64,000 bases of DNA from Paenibacillus sp. FSL H8-0079 (GCF_037991315.1 NZ_CP150300.1:4836001-4900000); one strand, 5' to 3'; positions 26,818 to 37,012 are shown, counted from the first letter of the stretch. Notes: generated by a model not told the origin, from the letters alone. Translations and numbers: made by a program.

Positions 26818-29200
26818 AATATTGATAAATTAGTCGAATGCTTTTGATTTCATTCCTACTTAATTCTGTATTGAACTCAAGTGTTTCATTGTTGACTTCG
26901 ATTTGGTAAATTCTCATTTGAGGAACAGTAATCTGTTTCAGATAGTCAATTTCACTATTACTAAGGTCCTGACCCATATTAAGATTAATCCACTCTTGCT
27001 GAACATTTCCATGCTCTTCATTCACCGAACGAACTTTGATTTTATACATTCCGTTTTTTACATTATCTATCTTAAATCGTAGTGTCATTGAGTCTTCTTT
27101 CTCAAATATTTCCCTGTACATTAAAGGATCGTTGGATGACATCTGTTCCGTATAGTATTTGTAATTTAGCGACCCACAGTTATGACAGATGATAAAGTAA
27201 TTATCTGTGCCATCCGTTGTCATAAGACTATGGGGATTTTTACCGAGAAAGTATTTTCCTTTTCCAATGTTTAAAAAATGATAAGCATAGTACGAAGGTT
27301 TTTTAAGCCCCTGTGTACTTAGAAGCCCTGGGCCTCCAAACAATAAGTTTGGTGTATCTGCCAGTTCAGATAGTGAATCTAGAGCATACCAGTACCCCAT
27401 GGCTTGAAGCAGACCATAACTATCTATAATATTCTTCACCAGATAAGCAGCTTTATAACAACTGTCATTCAACATAGTATGATGAGACATATTAAAGTCC
27501 CAGTTGGACAATTCAATATCATTTAGTTCATAACCTGTATCGTTAATTATTCTTTTGACCATCAGTACCTGATTTTGGATATATTGTGCATCCATTATCT
27601 TACGCAACTCTCTTTCTCCTTCCATACTCGAACCTGGCTGAAGATCAGAATGTAAGGTTATGAAGTCAGGTTGATACGGATTAACAAACCATTTTGTCAA
27701 AAATTCTTTAATCCTTCCAGCGCTAAGATGGATAGGTAACCCTGGACCACCTACCTTAAATTCCACAGAAAAGGAGTAGAGCACTTCTTTTATTGAGTTA
27801 AATAGCTGAAAGAAAAATGATTCGTTACACTTTTTGTTTTCTACATTAAAGACCACTTCGAAATACCATTCTTTAACTTGTGATTTTCCGTATCGATTAC
27901 TGACATGAGAAATAAATGATCTGAAGACTTCCATAAATCTCACAATTACTTCACTGTCGGAATCACCTTCAATGCCTAGTTGATGAAGATCTTCTAGCGG
28001 ATTCAAAACAATGTATGGCTTTATCTGGTGATCCATCAAAAAATCAAATACACGTTCTAAGTTAAAGAAATTTAGTTTTGTACTCTTAGAGGGAGTCAAT
28101 AGCTTCATATCTTTACTAAAAACATTCCATATTCTTCCGTATTCAAAACCTAAATCTTGTTTTAGTTTTGTAATCTGTTCTTGGGGAGAAAAATTACTAA
28201 GCATTGCAGCTTCGTTCAAATTAATAACTTTCGTCCAGTATCGGAAGAACGGAGTTTTATCATTTCCGGATACTTCTAAAATGCTTAGTTGATTGGATAC
28301 CATGGATAACTCACGATCGGCAGGTACTTCAAATATATCCTTTAAATTTTCACGCCAATTCGAGGGCATCTCTAATGTATCTTTACGCTGTTCCTTCGCA
28401 CTATTTATACGATAATCGTGAGGAGTATCGCTATACTCTTCTTTAAACAATTTGTTGAAAGCATTCACATTTGGAAAACCATTATTCATTGCAATTGAAG
28501 TGATGGAATGGCTTGTACCCAACAATTCATTAACTGCATGGAATAAACGCACCTGATTTAAATACCTATTAAAATTCATACCAAATTGTTCCTTGAAATA
28601 TTTAGAAACATATGGAGGAGAAAGAAACAGGAACTCCGCTAGGTCTTTCAAACTGATGCTTTTAAAATAATTGACTTCAATATAGTTTTCAATCTCATTT
28701 CTCCGTTCTACTCCTCTATATGCCCCATCCATACTCCCCTTGTTATATATGACAGAAAAATGACTAATAAAGTGGTCGAGGAGCTGGTAATACAAACTAT
28801 TTAAGTTAATTTGGTTGGGATCTTGGTTTTCGTAGTGAACTTTGAGAATGCTTGTTAAATATTTGCGAATTTGTACATAGTCTTCTTTCTTCCCTAAGGA
28901 TGAATTGCATAAAAAGAATGCTTTACTTGCATGTAAAAGTTCTAAAATTTTGTAATAATTAAAATGAAAGATAACATACGTTACGTTATGTTCTGCAAGA
29001 ATTTTATGTTTGAATGTTGAATTAACAATGATGATATCTTGTTCTTCTAAAGTAAACTCCTCTTCCTCAATTCTAATTTTGAGTGAGCCCTTTAGTAAAA
29101 ATAACAATTCAACATTTCGATGCTGATGAGTATCTATTCGTTGTTGAGTACTTAATTTGTAACTGATTAATTGATCCTGTTTTAAATAAGCATTGTCCAT
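26816..29200 (-). CDS. AraC regulator fused to a degenerate GH39-like domain
   Basis: A 794-residue transcription factor. Residues 1-130 are an AraC cupin-type sensor (THQHRNVELLFLLKGSLKI); about 165-265 hold two HTH units (LKDLAEFLFLSPPYVSKYFK; SIAMNNGFPNVNAFNKLFKE). About 300-794 follows the plan of a GH39 glycosidase. Two catalytic positions look lost: the WNEP acid/base region reads WYFEVVFNVEN, and the TEWN nucleophile region reads ELSNWDFN. The domain is therefore probably a sugar sensor. ATG 29200 has GAGGA seven bases upstream; TTG 29221 is less likely. It precedes the PTS/GH1 operon on the same strand and is the obvious candidate to regulate it. Confidence 0.82.
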   Translation of the reverse strand: MDNAYLKQDQLISYKLSTQQRIDTHQHRNVELLFLLKGSLKIRIEEEEFTLEEQDIIIVNSTFKHKILAEHNVTYVIFHFNYYKILELLHASKAFFLCNSSLGKKEDYVQIRKYLTSILKVHYENQDPNQINLNSLYYQLLDHFISHFSVIYNKGSMDGAYRGVERRNEIENYIEVNYFKSISLKDLAEFLFLSPPYVSKYFKEQFGMNFNRYLNQVRLFHAVNELLGTSHSITSIAMNNGFPNVNAFNKLFKEEYSDTPHDYRINSAKEQRKDTLEMPSNWRENLKDIFEVPADRELSMVSNQLSILEVSGNDKTPFFRYWTKVINLNEAAMLSNFSPQEQITKLKQDLGFEYGRIWNVFSKDMKLLTPSKSTKLNFFNLERVFDFLMDHQIKPYIVLNPLEDLHQLGIEGDSDSEVIVRFMEVFRSFISHVSNRYGKSQVKEWYFEVVFNVENKKCNESFFFQLFNSIKEVLYSFSVEFKVGGPGLPIHLSAGRIKEFLTKWFVNPYQPDFITLHSDLQPGSSMEGERELRKIMDAQYIQNQVLMVKRIINDTGYELNDIELSNWDFNMSHHTMLNDSCYKAAYLVKNIIDSYGLLQAMGYWYALDSLSELADTPNLLFGGPGLLSTQGLKKPSYYAYHFLNIGKGKYFLGKNPHSLMTTDGTDNYFIICHNCGSLNYKYYTEQMSSNDPLMYREIFEKEDSMTLRFKIDNVKNGMYKIKVRSVNEEHGNVQQEWINLNMGQDLSNSEIDYLKQITVPQMRIYQIEVNNETLEFNTELSRNEIKSIRLIYQY

Positions 29201-29375
29201 AAGTAATTCCTCTTCCTTCAATCACAATATTCTCACTTACATTATGTCCATTTTAAAAATAAAGATTTTAACGTTTCATGATTACAACATATTATATAAC
29301 AGATTCAATTTTTGTTTTTGTGCGTGTAGAACCGATTATATCGGGTTCATTCAATCTTGGCCTTTTACACACAAA

Positions 29376-29401
29376 ATAGAGCCGCTAATTAGCGGCTCTA
29401 T
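29376..29401 (-). terminator. Terminator of the AraC gene
   Basis: A 26-bp perfect palindrome (core GAGCCGCTAATTAGCGGCTC) followed on the minus strand by TTTTGTG. Confidence 0.88.
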
Positions 29402-29425
29402 AAACGAGTTGCAGTTAATAATATG

Positions 29426-30268
29426 TCACGACTTCTGATAGTTGCGGCGGAAGGCGCCAGGTGTGATTCGTTCCAGCTTCTTGAAGATGGCTCCATAATA
29501 GCTGGTAGATTCGAAACCGACTTGACGAGCGATATCCTCCATCCCGCGCTGCACATTGCCAAGCAGCAGTTCCTTGCTCTTGTTGACCCTTACCTGGTTA
29601 ACATAGCTGATGGGACGAATGCCTGTCGTCTTCTTGAACAAATGACAGAAATATTCCGGTGTGACACAGATCAATCCAGCCAGCGTTGGCAAAGTAATCT
29701 CTTCAGCATAATGCTGTTCAATATAGTCCAGAACCGGCTTTAATCGCTCATACTGCTGCCCGACGGTATCGTTACCCTCGACAGATACGCGTTGAATGAT
29801 CTCTGTCAATAAGGTATAGAGGACGGCGGAGCAGGCGTAATTGCTTAATGTCTGCTCTTGTGGTGTTAAGGCAGCTTGCAGCAACTCCCGCATGCGGGAT
29901 CGAAGGTATTCAGGTGATGCAAGCGTATATACGCTTGTGTCGACAATGCCCACGGTTTCAAACAAGCTTGCTGACCCGCTGCCATCGAAAATGATCCAGT
30001 CGACTTCCCAGCTCTCGGATAACGCATAGTATTCATGCTTCTGTCCAGGGAACAACAGCATGCCCATACCTGGCTTGACGATATGTTCCGTTTCACTTAG
30101 CTTGAGCTTGCCCACACCACTGCGGCATTGTATCCACTGATAATCCTGAATGCCTTGGTCTCGGCGTATGTGCTCCTGTTCATGATGCAGACCGATGCCA
30201 AGCAGATAAAAAGGGAGTAGCTTGTCTCTGGCGGATAATACCGGGAAATTGCGATTGGGAAGAGGCAT
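29426..30268 (-). CDS. AraC-family regulator, divergent from GH42
   Basis: A 280-residue AraC activator. Residues 1-150 form a cupin sugar-sensing domain (KPGMGMLLFPGQKHEYYAL). About 175-275 hold the DNA-binding domain: LPTLAGLICVTPEYFCHLFKK and MEDIARQVGFESTSYYGAIFKK. This is the length of MsmR/RafR/YesN-like regulators of sugar genes. ATG 30268 has AGGAGAG eight bases upstream. It is divergent from a beta-galactosidase gene across 116 bases of AT-rich DNA, so it probably activates that gene in response to its sugar. Independent of the LicT system. Confidence 0.88.
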   Translation of the reverse strand: MPLPNRNFPVLSARDKLLPFYLLGIGLHHEQEHIRRDQGIQDYQWIQCRSGVGKLKLSETEHIVKPGMGMLLFPGQKHEYYALSESWEVDWIIFDGSGSASLFETVGIVDTSVYTLASPEYLRSRMRELLQAALTPQEQTLSNYACSAVLYTLLTEIIQRVSVEGNDTVGQQYERLKPVLDYIEQHYAEEITLPTLAGLICVTPEYFCHLFKKTTGIRPISYVNQVRVNKSKELLLGNVQRGMEDIARQVGFESTSYYGAIFKKLERITPGAFRRNYQKS

Positions 30269-30384
30269 ACGACTAACTCTCCTGTTATCTTAATATTGTT
30301 ATATCATATTAATTATTTAAGATATTCACTCCAATTAATATAGCATATAATCGCAATATATTGATAACTAAAGGAGATTACAGG

Positions 30385-32370
30385 ATGACAATTAAGATAG
30401 GAATTGATTATTATCCAGAGCAATGGACCCCGGAGTTATGGGAGAAAGATGCCGTACTTATGCAAGAGACGGGGGTTGCTGTTGTGCGAATGGCGGAGTT
30501 CGCCTGGAGCCGAATGGAACCGACCGAGGGTACTTATCAGTTTGAATGGCTGGATGCGGCTATAGAAGTATTCGCTTCGCGTGGTATGGAAATTGTGTTA
30601 TGCACCCCAACCAATACCCCGCCGAACTGGATGACAACCCGTTATCCGGATGTGCTGCCCATGGATGAGCAACGCCACATCATCCGGCCAGGTGTGCGTG
30701 GACATCGTTGCAACAACAGCCCTTCCTTGAGAATGCTGGGCTCTAGATTTGTGGAAGCGATATCACAGCGCTACGGTAAGCATCCCGCCGTCATCGGCTG
30801 GCAAATTGATAACGAGATGCACTACCAGGAGTGCCATTGTGATACATGCAATCGTGCATTTGTCGCTTGGCTGCAAAAGCGTTATTCCAATCTGGAGGAG
30901 TTGAACCGGGAGTGGGGTACGGTCGTCTGGAGTGGGGAGTACAGCAGCTGGGCTGAGGTAACAACGCCGCTCGGCGTCAGCAAACCGATGAATCCTTCCT
31001 ATCTTCTGGAGTACAAGCGATTTTGTTCTGACAGCGTAGGCTATCTGCTGGGATGGCAGCTTGAGATTTTACGCCGTAACTGTCCAGGCCAATTTGTGAC
31101 GCATAACATGTGGCAATATCCGAATAGCCTGGACTATTATGATATGCACAACGAATTGGACTTTGTCTCTGTTGATTATTATCCGAATGAGCTGTATCGC
31201 GATTATGGCGATCGGTTTCCGAGGAACGGAGCGCTTACGCTGGACTTGGTTCGCGGCATCAAACGCCGGAATTTCTGGGTAATGGAACAGCTCAGCGGAG
31301 CACAGGGCGCCTGGATGCCGATTCAGCGCACCCCGTATCCTGGACTGATCCGAGCTCGCTCTTGGCAGACAATCGCTCGCGGTGCGGATATGGTCGTCCA
31401 TTTCCGATGGCGGAGTGCTACCGTCGGAGCCGAACAATTCTGGCACGGGCTGATCGACCACAGCAATGTTCCTGGACGCAGGTTCAGGGAATTCGCGGAG
31501 CTTACTCGCGAGGTGAACCAGTTAGGAGAAATACTCGCCGACTCAACCATTGTTACCCAGGTTGCGATCCTGCATTCGCATGATCAGCATACGGCGCTTT
31601 CCCTTCAGCCGCAGGCGGAAGGGGGAATGCACTATATAGACAACTTGTCCTCTATGCATAATGCATTTTTGAAAATGGGCGTCGGTACAGACGTTATCAA
31701 CTGGACTGAGGAGCTCGACGGGTACAAGCTGGTCATTGTCCCTTCCCTCTTCCTGTTAAGTGAAGAAGTAGCACAGCGACTGGAGAGTTTCGCAGCCAAG
31801 GGTGGCACGGTTGTTCTCACCAATCGGACTGGTGTGAAGAACATGAGGAATGTATGTGAGATGTTGCCTCTGCCGGGGCTACTGGCGGAAGCGGCGGGTG
31901 TTGTCGTAAGTGAATATGATGCCATCGGCAACAGTGAGCATCGCATACGGAACGCGGAGGGCAAGACATTCGCTGCGAAGCAATGGTGTGATCTACTGGA
32001 ACTGCGAGGTGCAGAGCCGATCGCCTGGTATGACAACGACTTTTACGAGGGTGTACCGGCGGTTACTGTCAATAAGCTTGGTGAAGGTGAAGTGTATTAT
32101 GTCGGCACTTGGCCGGAGCCATCGTATTTCTATCAGCTGTTTGAAGACATATTGAAGGAAAAGGAATTGGCGCCCAAAATCCAGTTGCCGGAAGGTGTCG
32201 AGCTATCGATTCGAACGAAGGGGGAGCAAAACTTCCTCTTCCTGATCAATCTGACGAATGAGCAACGAGAGATTACGCTGGACGTTCCTTATCTCAGCTT
32301 GTTGACTAGCGAGAGATTGGATCAGAATTTGACTCTTCCAGCTCTGGGAGTAGATATTATAACTGTATAA
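30385..32370 (+). CDS. Beta-galactosidase, GH42
   Basis: A 661-residue cytoplasmic glycosidase without signal peptide. The GH42 A domain starts IGIDYYPEQW and carries the acid/base Glu 144 in IGWQIDNEMHY and the nucleophile Glu 301 in FWVMEQLSGAQGAW. The four zinc Cys of the family are present (Cys 109, 150, 152, 155). Trimerisation and beta-sandwich C domains follow. It releases galactose from beta-galactosides or galacto-oligosaccharides. ATG 30385 has AAGGAGA nine bases upstream; a TTG at 30361 is in frame but has no ribosome site. No transporter is beside it. TATAAT near 30348 may be its -10. Confidence 0.92.
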   Translation: MTIKIGIDYYPEQWTPELWEKDAVLMQETGVAVVRMAEFAWSRMEPTEGTYQFEWLDAAIEVFASRGMEIVLCTPTNTPPNWMTTRYPDVLPMDEQRHIIRPGVRGHRCNNSPSLRMLGSRFVEAISQRYGKHPAVIGWQIDNEMHYQECHCDTCNRAFVAWLQKRYSNLEELNREWGTVVWSGEYSSWAEVTTPLGVSKPMNPSYLLEYKRFCSDSVGYLLGWQLEILRRNCPGQFVTHNMWQYPNSLDYYDMHNELDFVSVDYYPNELYRDYGDRFPRNGALTLDLVRGIKRRNFWVMEQLSGAQGAWMPIQRTPYPGLIRARSWQTIARGADMVVHFRWRSATVGAEQFWHGLIDHSNVPGRRFREFAELTREVNQLGEILADSTIVTQVAILHSHDQHTALSLQPQAEGGMHYIDNLSSMHNAFLKMGVGTDVINWTEELDGYKLVIVPSLFLLSEEVAQRLESFAAKGGTVVLTNRTGVKNMRNVCEMLPLPGLLAEAAGVVVSEYDAIGNSEHRIRNAEGKTFAAKQWCDLLELRGAEPIAWYDNDFYEGVPAVTVNKLGEGEVYYVGTWPEPSYFYQLFEDILKEKELAPKIQLPEGVELSIRTKGEQNFLFLINLTNEQREITLDVPYLSLLTSERLDQNLTLPALGVDIITV

Positions 32371-32392
32371 GATCAGTATTTTTTCATAATTA

Positions 32393-32439
32393 AGAAGGGA
32401 TGTCTCACAAGGCTTACGACCTTGAGGGCCATCCCTTCT
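32393..32439. terminator. Bidirectional terminator between GH42 and GH106-like genes
   Basis: AGAAGGGATG pairs with CATCCCTTCT around an inner CAAGG/CCTTG stem, placed between convergent genes. Confidence 0.7.
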
Positions 32440-32443
32440 CTCA

Positions 32444-35400
32444 CTAATCTCGAGCCTTCTTGTTACTACGTAGAAGTTTAATAGGTTCTAATAAACCGTA
32501 GGGAGTGCCTTGGTATTCTAATGTATAATCTTCATCTTCGGGATGGAATGACCACCAGTCAAGCCAGTTTGGATGGGCCTCCTGTTGATGAAGTGGACCG
32601 AACAGATTTCTTGGACTTCCAACAACTTCAACCACGACTTTATTCTTTTGCTCCGTCAGGAGGGTGGGATCTATGTCAAACCATGCCTCGCATTTCCACG
32701 GAATGGTCTTACCTGTTGTGCCGTCCAACTGGATATCAAGGAGAACAGCCGCATATTTACCAAACTCCAATCTGTATCCGTTAACTGATTCGATACCCTT
32801 TTCAATCTCAAAATCATAGTTCATACTGCCACAATAGTAAGGATAGCCTTGTATACGCCAGTCTCCGTAAGTTAGATTGTCAGGCTCACTCACTATTTTA
32901 CGATTAGGGTCGACAGCAAAATCTCCAATAATATATGCATTCTCCAATTCCATATCGCTACAATACGAGATCAGAACAATTAACGTATTGATGCCCTCAT
33001 GCAATCCTGATAATTTAATTTTTTGCATACGCCGATCCAAATAATATCCTTCTGGCTCTTGATCCAAGCGGGTGCCATTAAGCTCAAAATCGAAACGATC
33101 TGCATCTTCAAATACCACAAATACATCATTCGCTGGCACATCGGCAACCACAAATGTAAACCTGAGTTCCAGCGGGGCTTCATTGCCCGGATGATCCTCA
33201 TGAATCCAGAAGTACCTCTGCAGGTTTCCGTTGTGGAATACCTGACGCATACCCAGTCGTTCACGAATCATACGTTGGGCCCTCCACACCTCCATGGGCT
33301 CGGACCATGGTTCCTTCCCCAGGCGAAACTGGCATTGATCAAGAATAAGCGCATTAGGCTCAGTTCTTTCAAACGAGACAGGTTGTAGCTCTGAAATGTA
33401 CTCATTGCTTATCTCAAACATGGTATGATCTTGATCCGACACCTGATTCACGTCAGGCATTTCATCGTTGATAACGGTTGCAATTGTCTCTTGATGGGTT
33501 GAAATGGGTGACACAATATACAGCCTGGACTGTGCTGGTCCGAATGTATCGCTGAAGCGTATCTTGCCATCTTTCTTATGAACTGGACGTGGAATCATTT
33601 CTCCCGACCAAGCGTCCCATTCTTCCAGGTGTTGCCCTTCTGAGATACAGATTTCCACTTGATGGGTGTTATTCCGATCGTTGTTTACAATAAAAACAGT
33701 CGAGCCATGTTGCACCTGCCGGTGCATGTGCAGAAAATGCTTTGCTTCCATGCCATCCTTATCCTGAATGCTTACCGCACGTGATGTTTTCTCGTCCAAC
33801 AGAGGCATCAGTTCAGCAGAATCTTTGAATTGAATATAGTGGCTATGCTTATATAGCTCATCCAAACGATGCAAATTTTCTGACCTGCCATCTACTAAGT
33901 ACGGCACTTCCCCAAATGCAGCAACAATACCCCCACTATCCATAAATGAAAGCAATACCTCAAGTGTTGAGGACGTTACGTTGTGCACAGAAGGTAGAAC
34001 AACAAGTGAATATTCTGCTTCACCCACGTATAGCTGGCCTTTCTCAGCTCTGGCGAACTCTTTCATTATAAGCTCATCACCCAGATCATAATCAACATGC
34101 CATTCAACCATGCGGTTGACGAATTCGTTGAACGATTTATCATAGTCTGTCAGCATCGATTCATTACCGGCTGTATTCTTCCATGAGGATATGTTCACAT
34201 TTTGTCCCAGATGTGACCACACCGATGAGGCTGGATGAATCACGAGCACATTCCGAGTTAATTTCCCCTCACTTAAGACCGATCCGAGTCTTGCATAATA
34301 ATCCTCCATGCGCCGATTATGATTCCACCAGTTCATATGATAATTGAAGGATGGCGGATAATCCCGCTTACGACATCCTCTGAGTGAGTACCAGGATAGA
34401 TGATGAGTCAATAGATTAATACCTAGAGCAAATTGCCAATCCCCGATCCATCTTCGACTCTCAAAAGTTAAATCCCAGCCTGTCACACCATAAGTTTCGG
34501 TGATTACTTGTTTCTTACCAAGCTGATTCGCAACACTGGACACCTGTTTGATCGTTAAATGTTCTTTTGTCTGCTCTCCCAGTGTATCAATGCCCGGTAT
34601 GTGCAAATATCGATAATGAGACATCACTGAACCGCTATGACGAGTCTGTCCGACGATGCTACCTTCGGAATGAAAATGTCCAGTGAACTGAATGCCATGT
34701 TCTTGGCACCACTCCCCGATTTGTTTCGTATACGATTCGCTGAACGTTTCGGTCACGGTCAACCAGTAGTCATATCGTATTTGTGTAGAAAGAGTGCCTT
34801 GAAAAAAGAAGTATGGAAGCAACGTCCATATGGAATACCCTCTTCTGAGTTCGAACTCGTGCGCGAACACTTCGCTCCATGCAATCCAAGTCAATTCTGG
34901 TTCATTCATACGTTCGGCAAAACCTTGGATCGTCGGCTCATCGGTAAATATCCCCGGAACCGTTTTTCCGAATTCTTCTCCAACTGCTTCCCTGTAAGGT
35001 TCATAGTTGGTCTCAATAAATAACTTTACCGTCTCAGGATTCATGAGATCCGTGTAGGTGTCCCCATGACACCAGTCGTTTTTATCAGCGATTCTCACAC
35101 GGAAGATGAGATAGATCTCATCTTCCGCATGAAGAACCACTCCGACCTCATTCTCTGCCAGTTGCCTCAGCTCCGTGATGCTTCCCCCTGTTATGATAGC
35201 GTGATATATGGCAGCAATGGATGTATCTTCTCGTTTAAAGGTACGGCTCATATCTAACGTCAGTGCCTTGGCACGTACCTTATCGCCGCCTTTACTCGCA
35301 ACCATTCCACCACCCATTCCTGAGGAATATCGATCTTCATCGTACAACCAGGCAGAGATGCCTGACTCCTTCGCCTTAGCGACGCTATCCTTGATCCGTT

Positions 35401-35602
35401 GCATAAACTCTTGGCTCAGATAAGGTGTTTCCAAGCCCTCACGCACATGCATCATAAAACCGCCCATGCCCTGTTCCTTGAAACCATCAATCTGGCGATT
35501 CAGCTCCTCCTGCTCCAACTTGTCGTTCCAAGCCCAGAATGGAACCGAACGAAACGAATGACCTGGATTTAAAAATGCACGCTTCAATATGTCCGGATTC
35601 AT
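32444..35602 (-). CDS. Large glycoside hydrolase, GH106-like (alpha-L-rhamnosidase type)
   Basis: A 1052-residue protein with no signal peptide. The start, FLNPGHSFRSVPFWAWNDKLEQEEL followed by GMGGFMMHVREGL (each a short family phrase), is characteristic of the GH106-related family PF17132. A TIM-barrel region with PGIFTDEPTIQGF and VITETYGVTGWDL (candidate catalytic Glu) extends to about residue 450; beta-sandwich domains, including a galactose-binding-like one (about 780-900), fill the rest. Rhamnose-containing oligosaccharides are the best guess for substrate, but this subfamily is little characterised. ATG 35602 is preceded by GAGGTG. A cre-like site lies about 100 bases upstream, so carbon repression is likely. 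It is monocistronic. Confidence 0.65.
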   Translation of the reverse strand: MNPDILKRAFLNPGHSFRSVPFWAWNDKLEQEELNRQIDGFKEQGMGGFMMHVREGLETPYLSQEFMQRIKDSVAKAKESGISAWLYDEDRYSSGMGGGMVASKGGDKVRAKALTLDMSRTFKREDTSIAAIYHAIITGGSITELRQLAENEVGVVLHAEDEIYLIFRVRIADKNDWCHGDTYTDLMNPETVKLFIETNYEPYREAVGEEFGKTVPGIFTDEPTIQGFAERMNEPELTWIAWSEVFAHEFELRRGYSIWTLLPYFFFQGTLSTQIRYDYWLTVTETFSESYTKQIGEWCQEHGIQFTGHFHSEGSIVGQTRHSGSVMSHYRYLHIPGIDTLGEQTKEHLTIKQVSSVANQLGKKQVITETYGVTGWDLTFESRRWIGDWQFALGINLLTHHLSWYSLRGCRKRDYPPSFNYHMNWWNHNRRMEDYYARLGSVLSEGKLTRNVLVIHPASSVWSHLGQNVNISSWKNTAGNESMLTDYDKSFNEFVNRMVEWHVDYDLGDELIMKEFARAEKGQLYVGEAEYSLVVLPSVHNVTSSTLEVLLSFMDSGGIVAAFGEVPYLVDGRSENLHRLDELYKHSHYIQFKDSAELMPLLDEKTSRAVSIQDKDGMEAKHFLHMHRQVQHGSTVFIVNNDRNNTHQVEICISEGQHLEEWDAWSGEMIPRPVHKKDGKIRFSDTFGPAQSRLYIVSPISTHQETIATVINDEMPDVNQVSDQDHTMFEISNEYISELQPVSFERTEPNALILDQCQFRLGKEPWSEPMEVWRAQRMIRERLGMRQVFHNGNLQRYFWIHEDHPGNEAPLELRFTFVVADVPANDVFVVFEDADRFDFELNGTRLDQEPEGYYLDRRMQKIKLSGLHEGINTLIVLISYCSDMELENAYIIGDFAVDPNRKIVSEPDNLTYGDWRIQGYPYYCGSMNYDFEIEKGIESVNGYRLEFGKYAAVLLDIQLDGTTGKTIPWKCEAWFDIDPTLLTEQKNKVVVEVVGSPRNLFGPLHQQEAHPNWLDWWSFHPEDEDYTLEYQGTPYGLLEPIKLLRSNKKARD

Positions 35603-35700
35603 GTGTCACCTCACAATGTACAGATTGATTAACCGTATTATTTGTATTTCTGAACGCGTCAGCTACTCCACTTTCTATCTAATCTCTATTTTTCCAGTGT

Positions 35701-35714
35701 GGAATACGCTTTCA
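35701..35714. promoter_or_regulatory. cre-like site upstream of GH106-like gene
   Basis: Minus strand TGAAAGCGTATTCC differs from the cre consensus only in the last base. It lies 99-112 bases before the start codon, in the expected promoter zone. Confidence 0.55.
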
Positions 35715-35792
35715 TTATTTGGTGTATGTAGAGATAATATAGCACAAAGTGATATTACGGAAGACTGTTGTTGTGTTGATCATAAACAAAAA

Positions 35793-35814
35793 AAAGTCGC
35801 TTAATAGCGACTTT
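35793..35814 (-). terminator. Terminator of the surface-glycan operon, after glf
   Basis: AAAGTCGC-TTAATA-GCGACTTT, followed on the minus strand by a run of nine T. It abuts the glf stop codon. Confidence 0.9.
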
Positions 35815-36929
35815 CAATGGGATTGCCCGAATTCCGTCCTGACTGCATTCAATGCAGCCGCAATCACTTGATGCATATCATAATATTGATACATTCCTAG
35901 ACGTCCACCCAATATAACATGTGGTGATTGCTCTGCAAGTTTATGATATTTTCTATATTTTTCATTATTACTGTCGTCATTCAGAGGGTAATAGGGTTCG
36001 TGGTCTTTGCTCCAAGCTTGGGGATACTCTTTCGTTATAATTGTCTTGGACTGCTTGCCGAATTCAAAGTGTTTATGCTCTATAATTCGAGTGTATGGTG
36101 TTTCGGAATCGGTATAATTTACAACTGCGTTGCCTTGGAAGTTTTGCTGATCTACAGTCGTGGATTCGAATCGTAAACTTCGATATTCTAACTCACCGAA
36201 TGTATAATCAAAAAATTGATCGATCATTCCTGTATACACCATTTTTGAGGAGCTTTTTAAATAGAATTCTTTGTTGGAAAAAAAGTCCTGATTTAGTTCT
36301 ACCTCGATCCGTTCACTCGACAACATTTTTTCGATGATTTGGGTATACCCGCCAACAGGAATCCCCTGATATCGGTCATTAAAATAATTATTATCATACG
36401 TGAATCGGACAGGGACACGTTTAATAATAAAGGGAGGCAACTCTGTTGCTTTACGTCCCCATTGTTTTTCTGTATACCCCTTCACCAGTTTCTCATAAAT
36501 ATCCGTTCCAATTAATGAAATGGCTTGTTCTTCGAGATTTTTTGGATCTTTAATCTGTGTTGCCTTTATCTGTTCCGCAATCTTCAATTGGGCTTGATCA
36601 GGGGTAATCGTGCCCCATAACTGATTAAATGTATTCATATTAAAAGGTAAATTGTATATTTCACCTTTATAATTGGCGACAGGGCTGTTCGTATATCGAT
36701 TGAACTCCGCAAATTGATTGATGTAGTCCCAGATTTCCTTACTATTGGTGTGGAAAATATGCGCCCCATATTTATGAACATGTATGTCCTCTATAGGTTC
36801 CGTATAGATATTACCGCCAATATGGTCTCTTTTTTCAATAACCTTTACTCGTTTTCCCCGTTTGGCTGCTTCATAAGCAAATGTACTGCCGAATAATCCG
36901 GAACCTATGACTAAATAATCGTACTGCAT
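35814..36929 (-). CDS. glf: UDP-galactopyranose mutase
   Basis: A 371-residue FAD flavoenzyme that interconverts UDP-galactopyranose and UDP-galactofuranose, the donor for galactofuranose-containing surface glycans. The FAD-binding start YDYLVIGSGLFGSTFAYEAA, then EKRDHIGGN, YGAHIFHT and the substrate-loop region EKQWGRKATELP are intact; length is typical. ATG 36929 is chosen (AAGGTG eight bases upstream) over GTG 36935. It is the last gene of the minus-strand run starting at 45118, though a hairpin separates it from the GT2 gene, so its expression may be partly independent. Its presence says the locus supplies or remodels galactofuranose. Confidence 0.93.
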   Translation of the reverse strand: MQYDYLVIGSGLFGSTFAYEAAKRGKRVKVIEKRDHIGGNIYTEPIEDIHVHKYGAHIFHTNSKEIWDYINQFAEFNRYTNSPVANYKGEIYNLPFNMNTFNQLWGTITPDQAQLKIAEQIKATQIKDPKNLEEQAISLIGTDIYEKLVKGYTEKQWGRKATELPPFIIKRVPVRFTYDNNYFNDRYQGIPVGGYTQIIEKMLSSERIEVELNQDFFSNKEFYLKSSSKMVYTGMIDQFFDYTFGELEYRSLRFESTTVDQQNFQGNAVVNYTDSETPYTRIIEHKHFEFGKQSKTIITKEYPQAWSKDHEPYYPLNDDSNNEKYRKYHKLAEQSPHVILGGRLGMYQYYDMHQVIAAALNAVRTEFGQSH

Positions 36930-36981
36930 GTACACTCACCTTACCTTTCATTCGTGTATAAGAAAGCAATTGATATAAAAT

Positions 36982-37012
36982 AACCTGTGGATTCTATACG
37001 TATCCACAGGTT
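36982..37012 (-). terminator. Hairpin between GT2 and glf genes
   Basis: AACCTGTGGAT pairs with ATCCACAGGTT (11 bp); the minus strand continues ATTTTATAT. It could be a partial terminator or processing site inside the operon. Confidence 0.55.
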
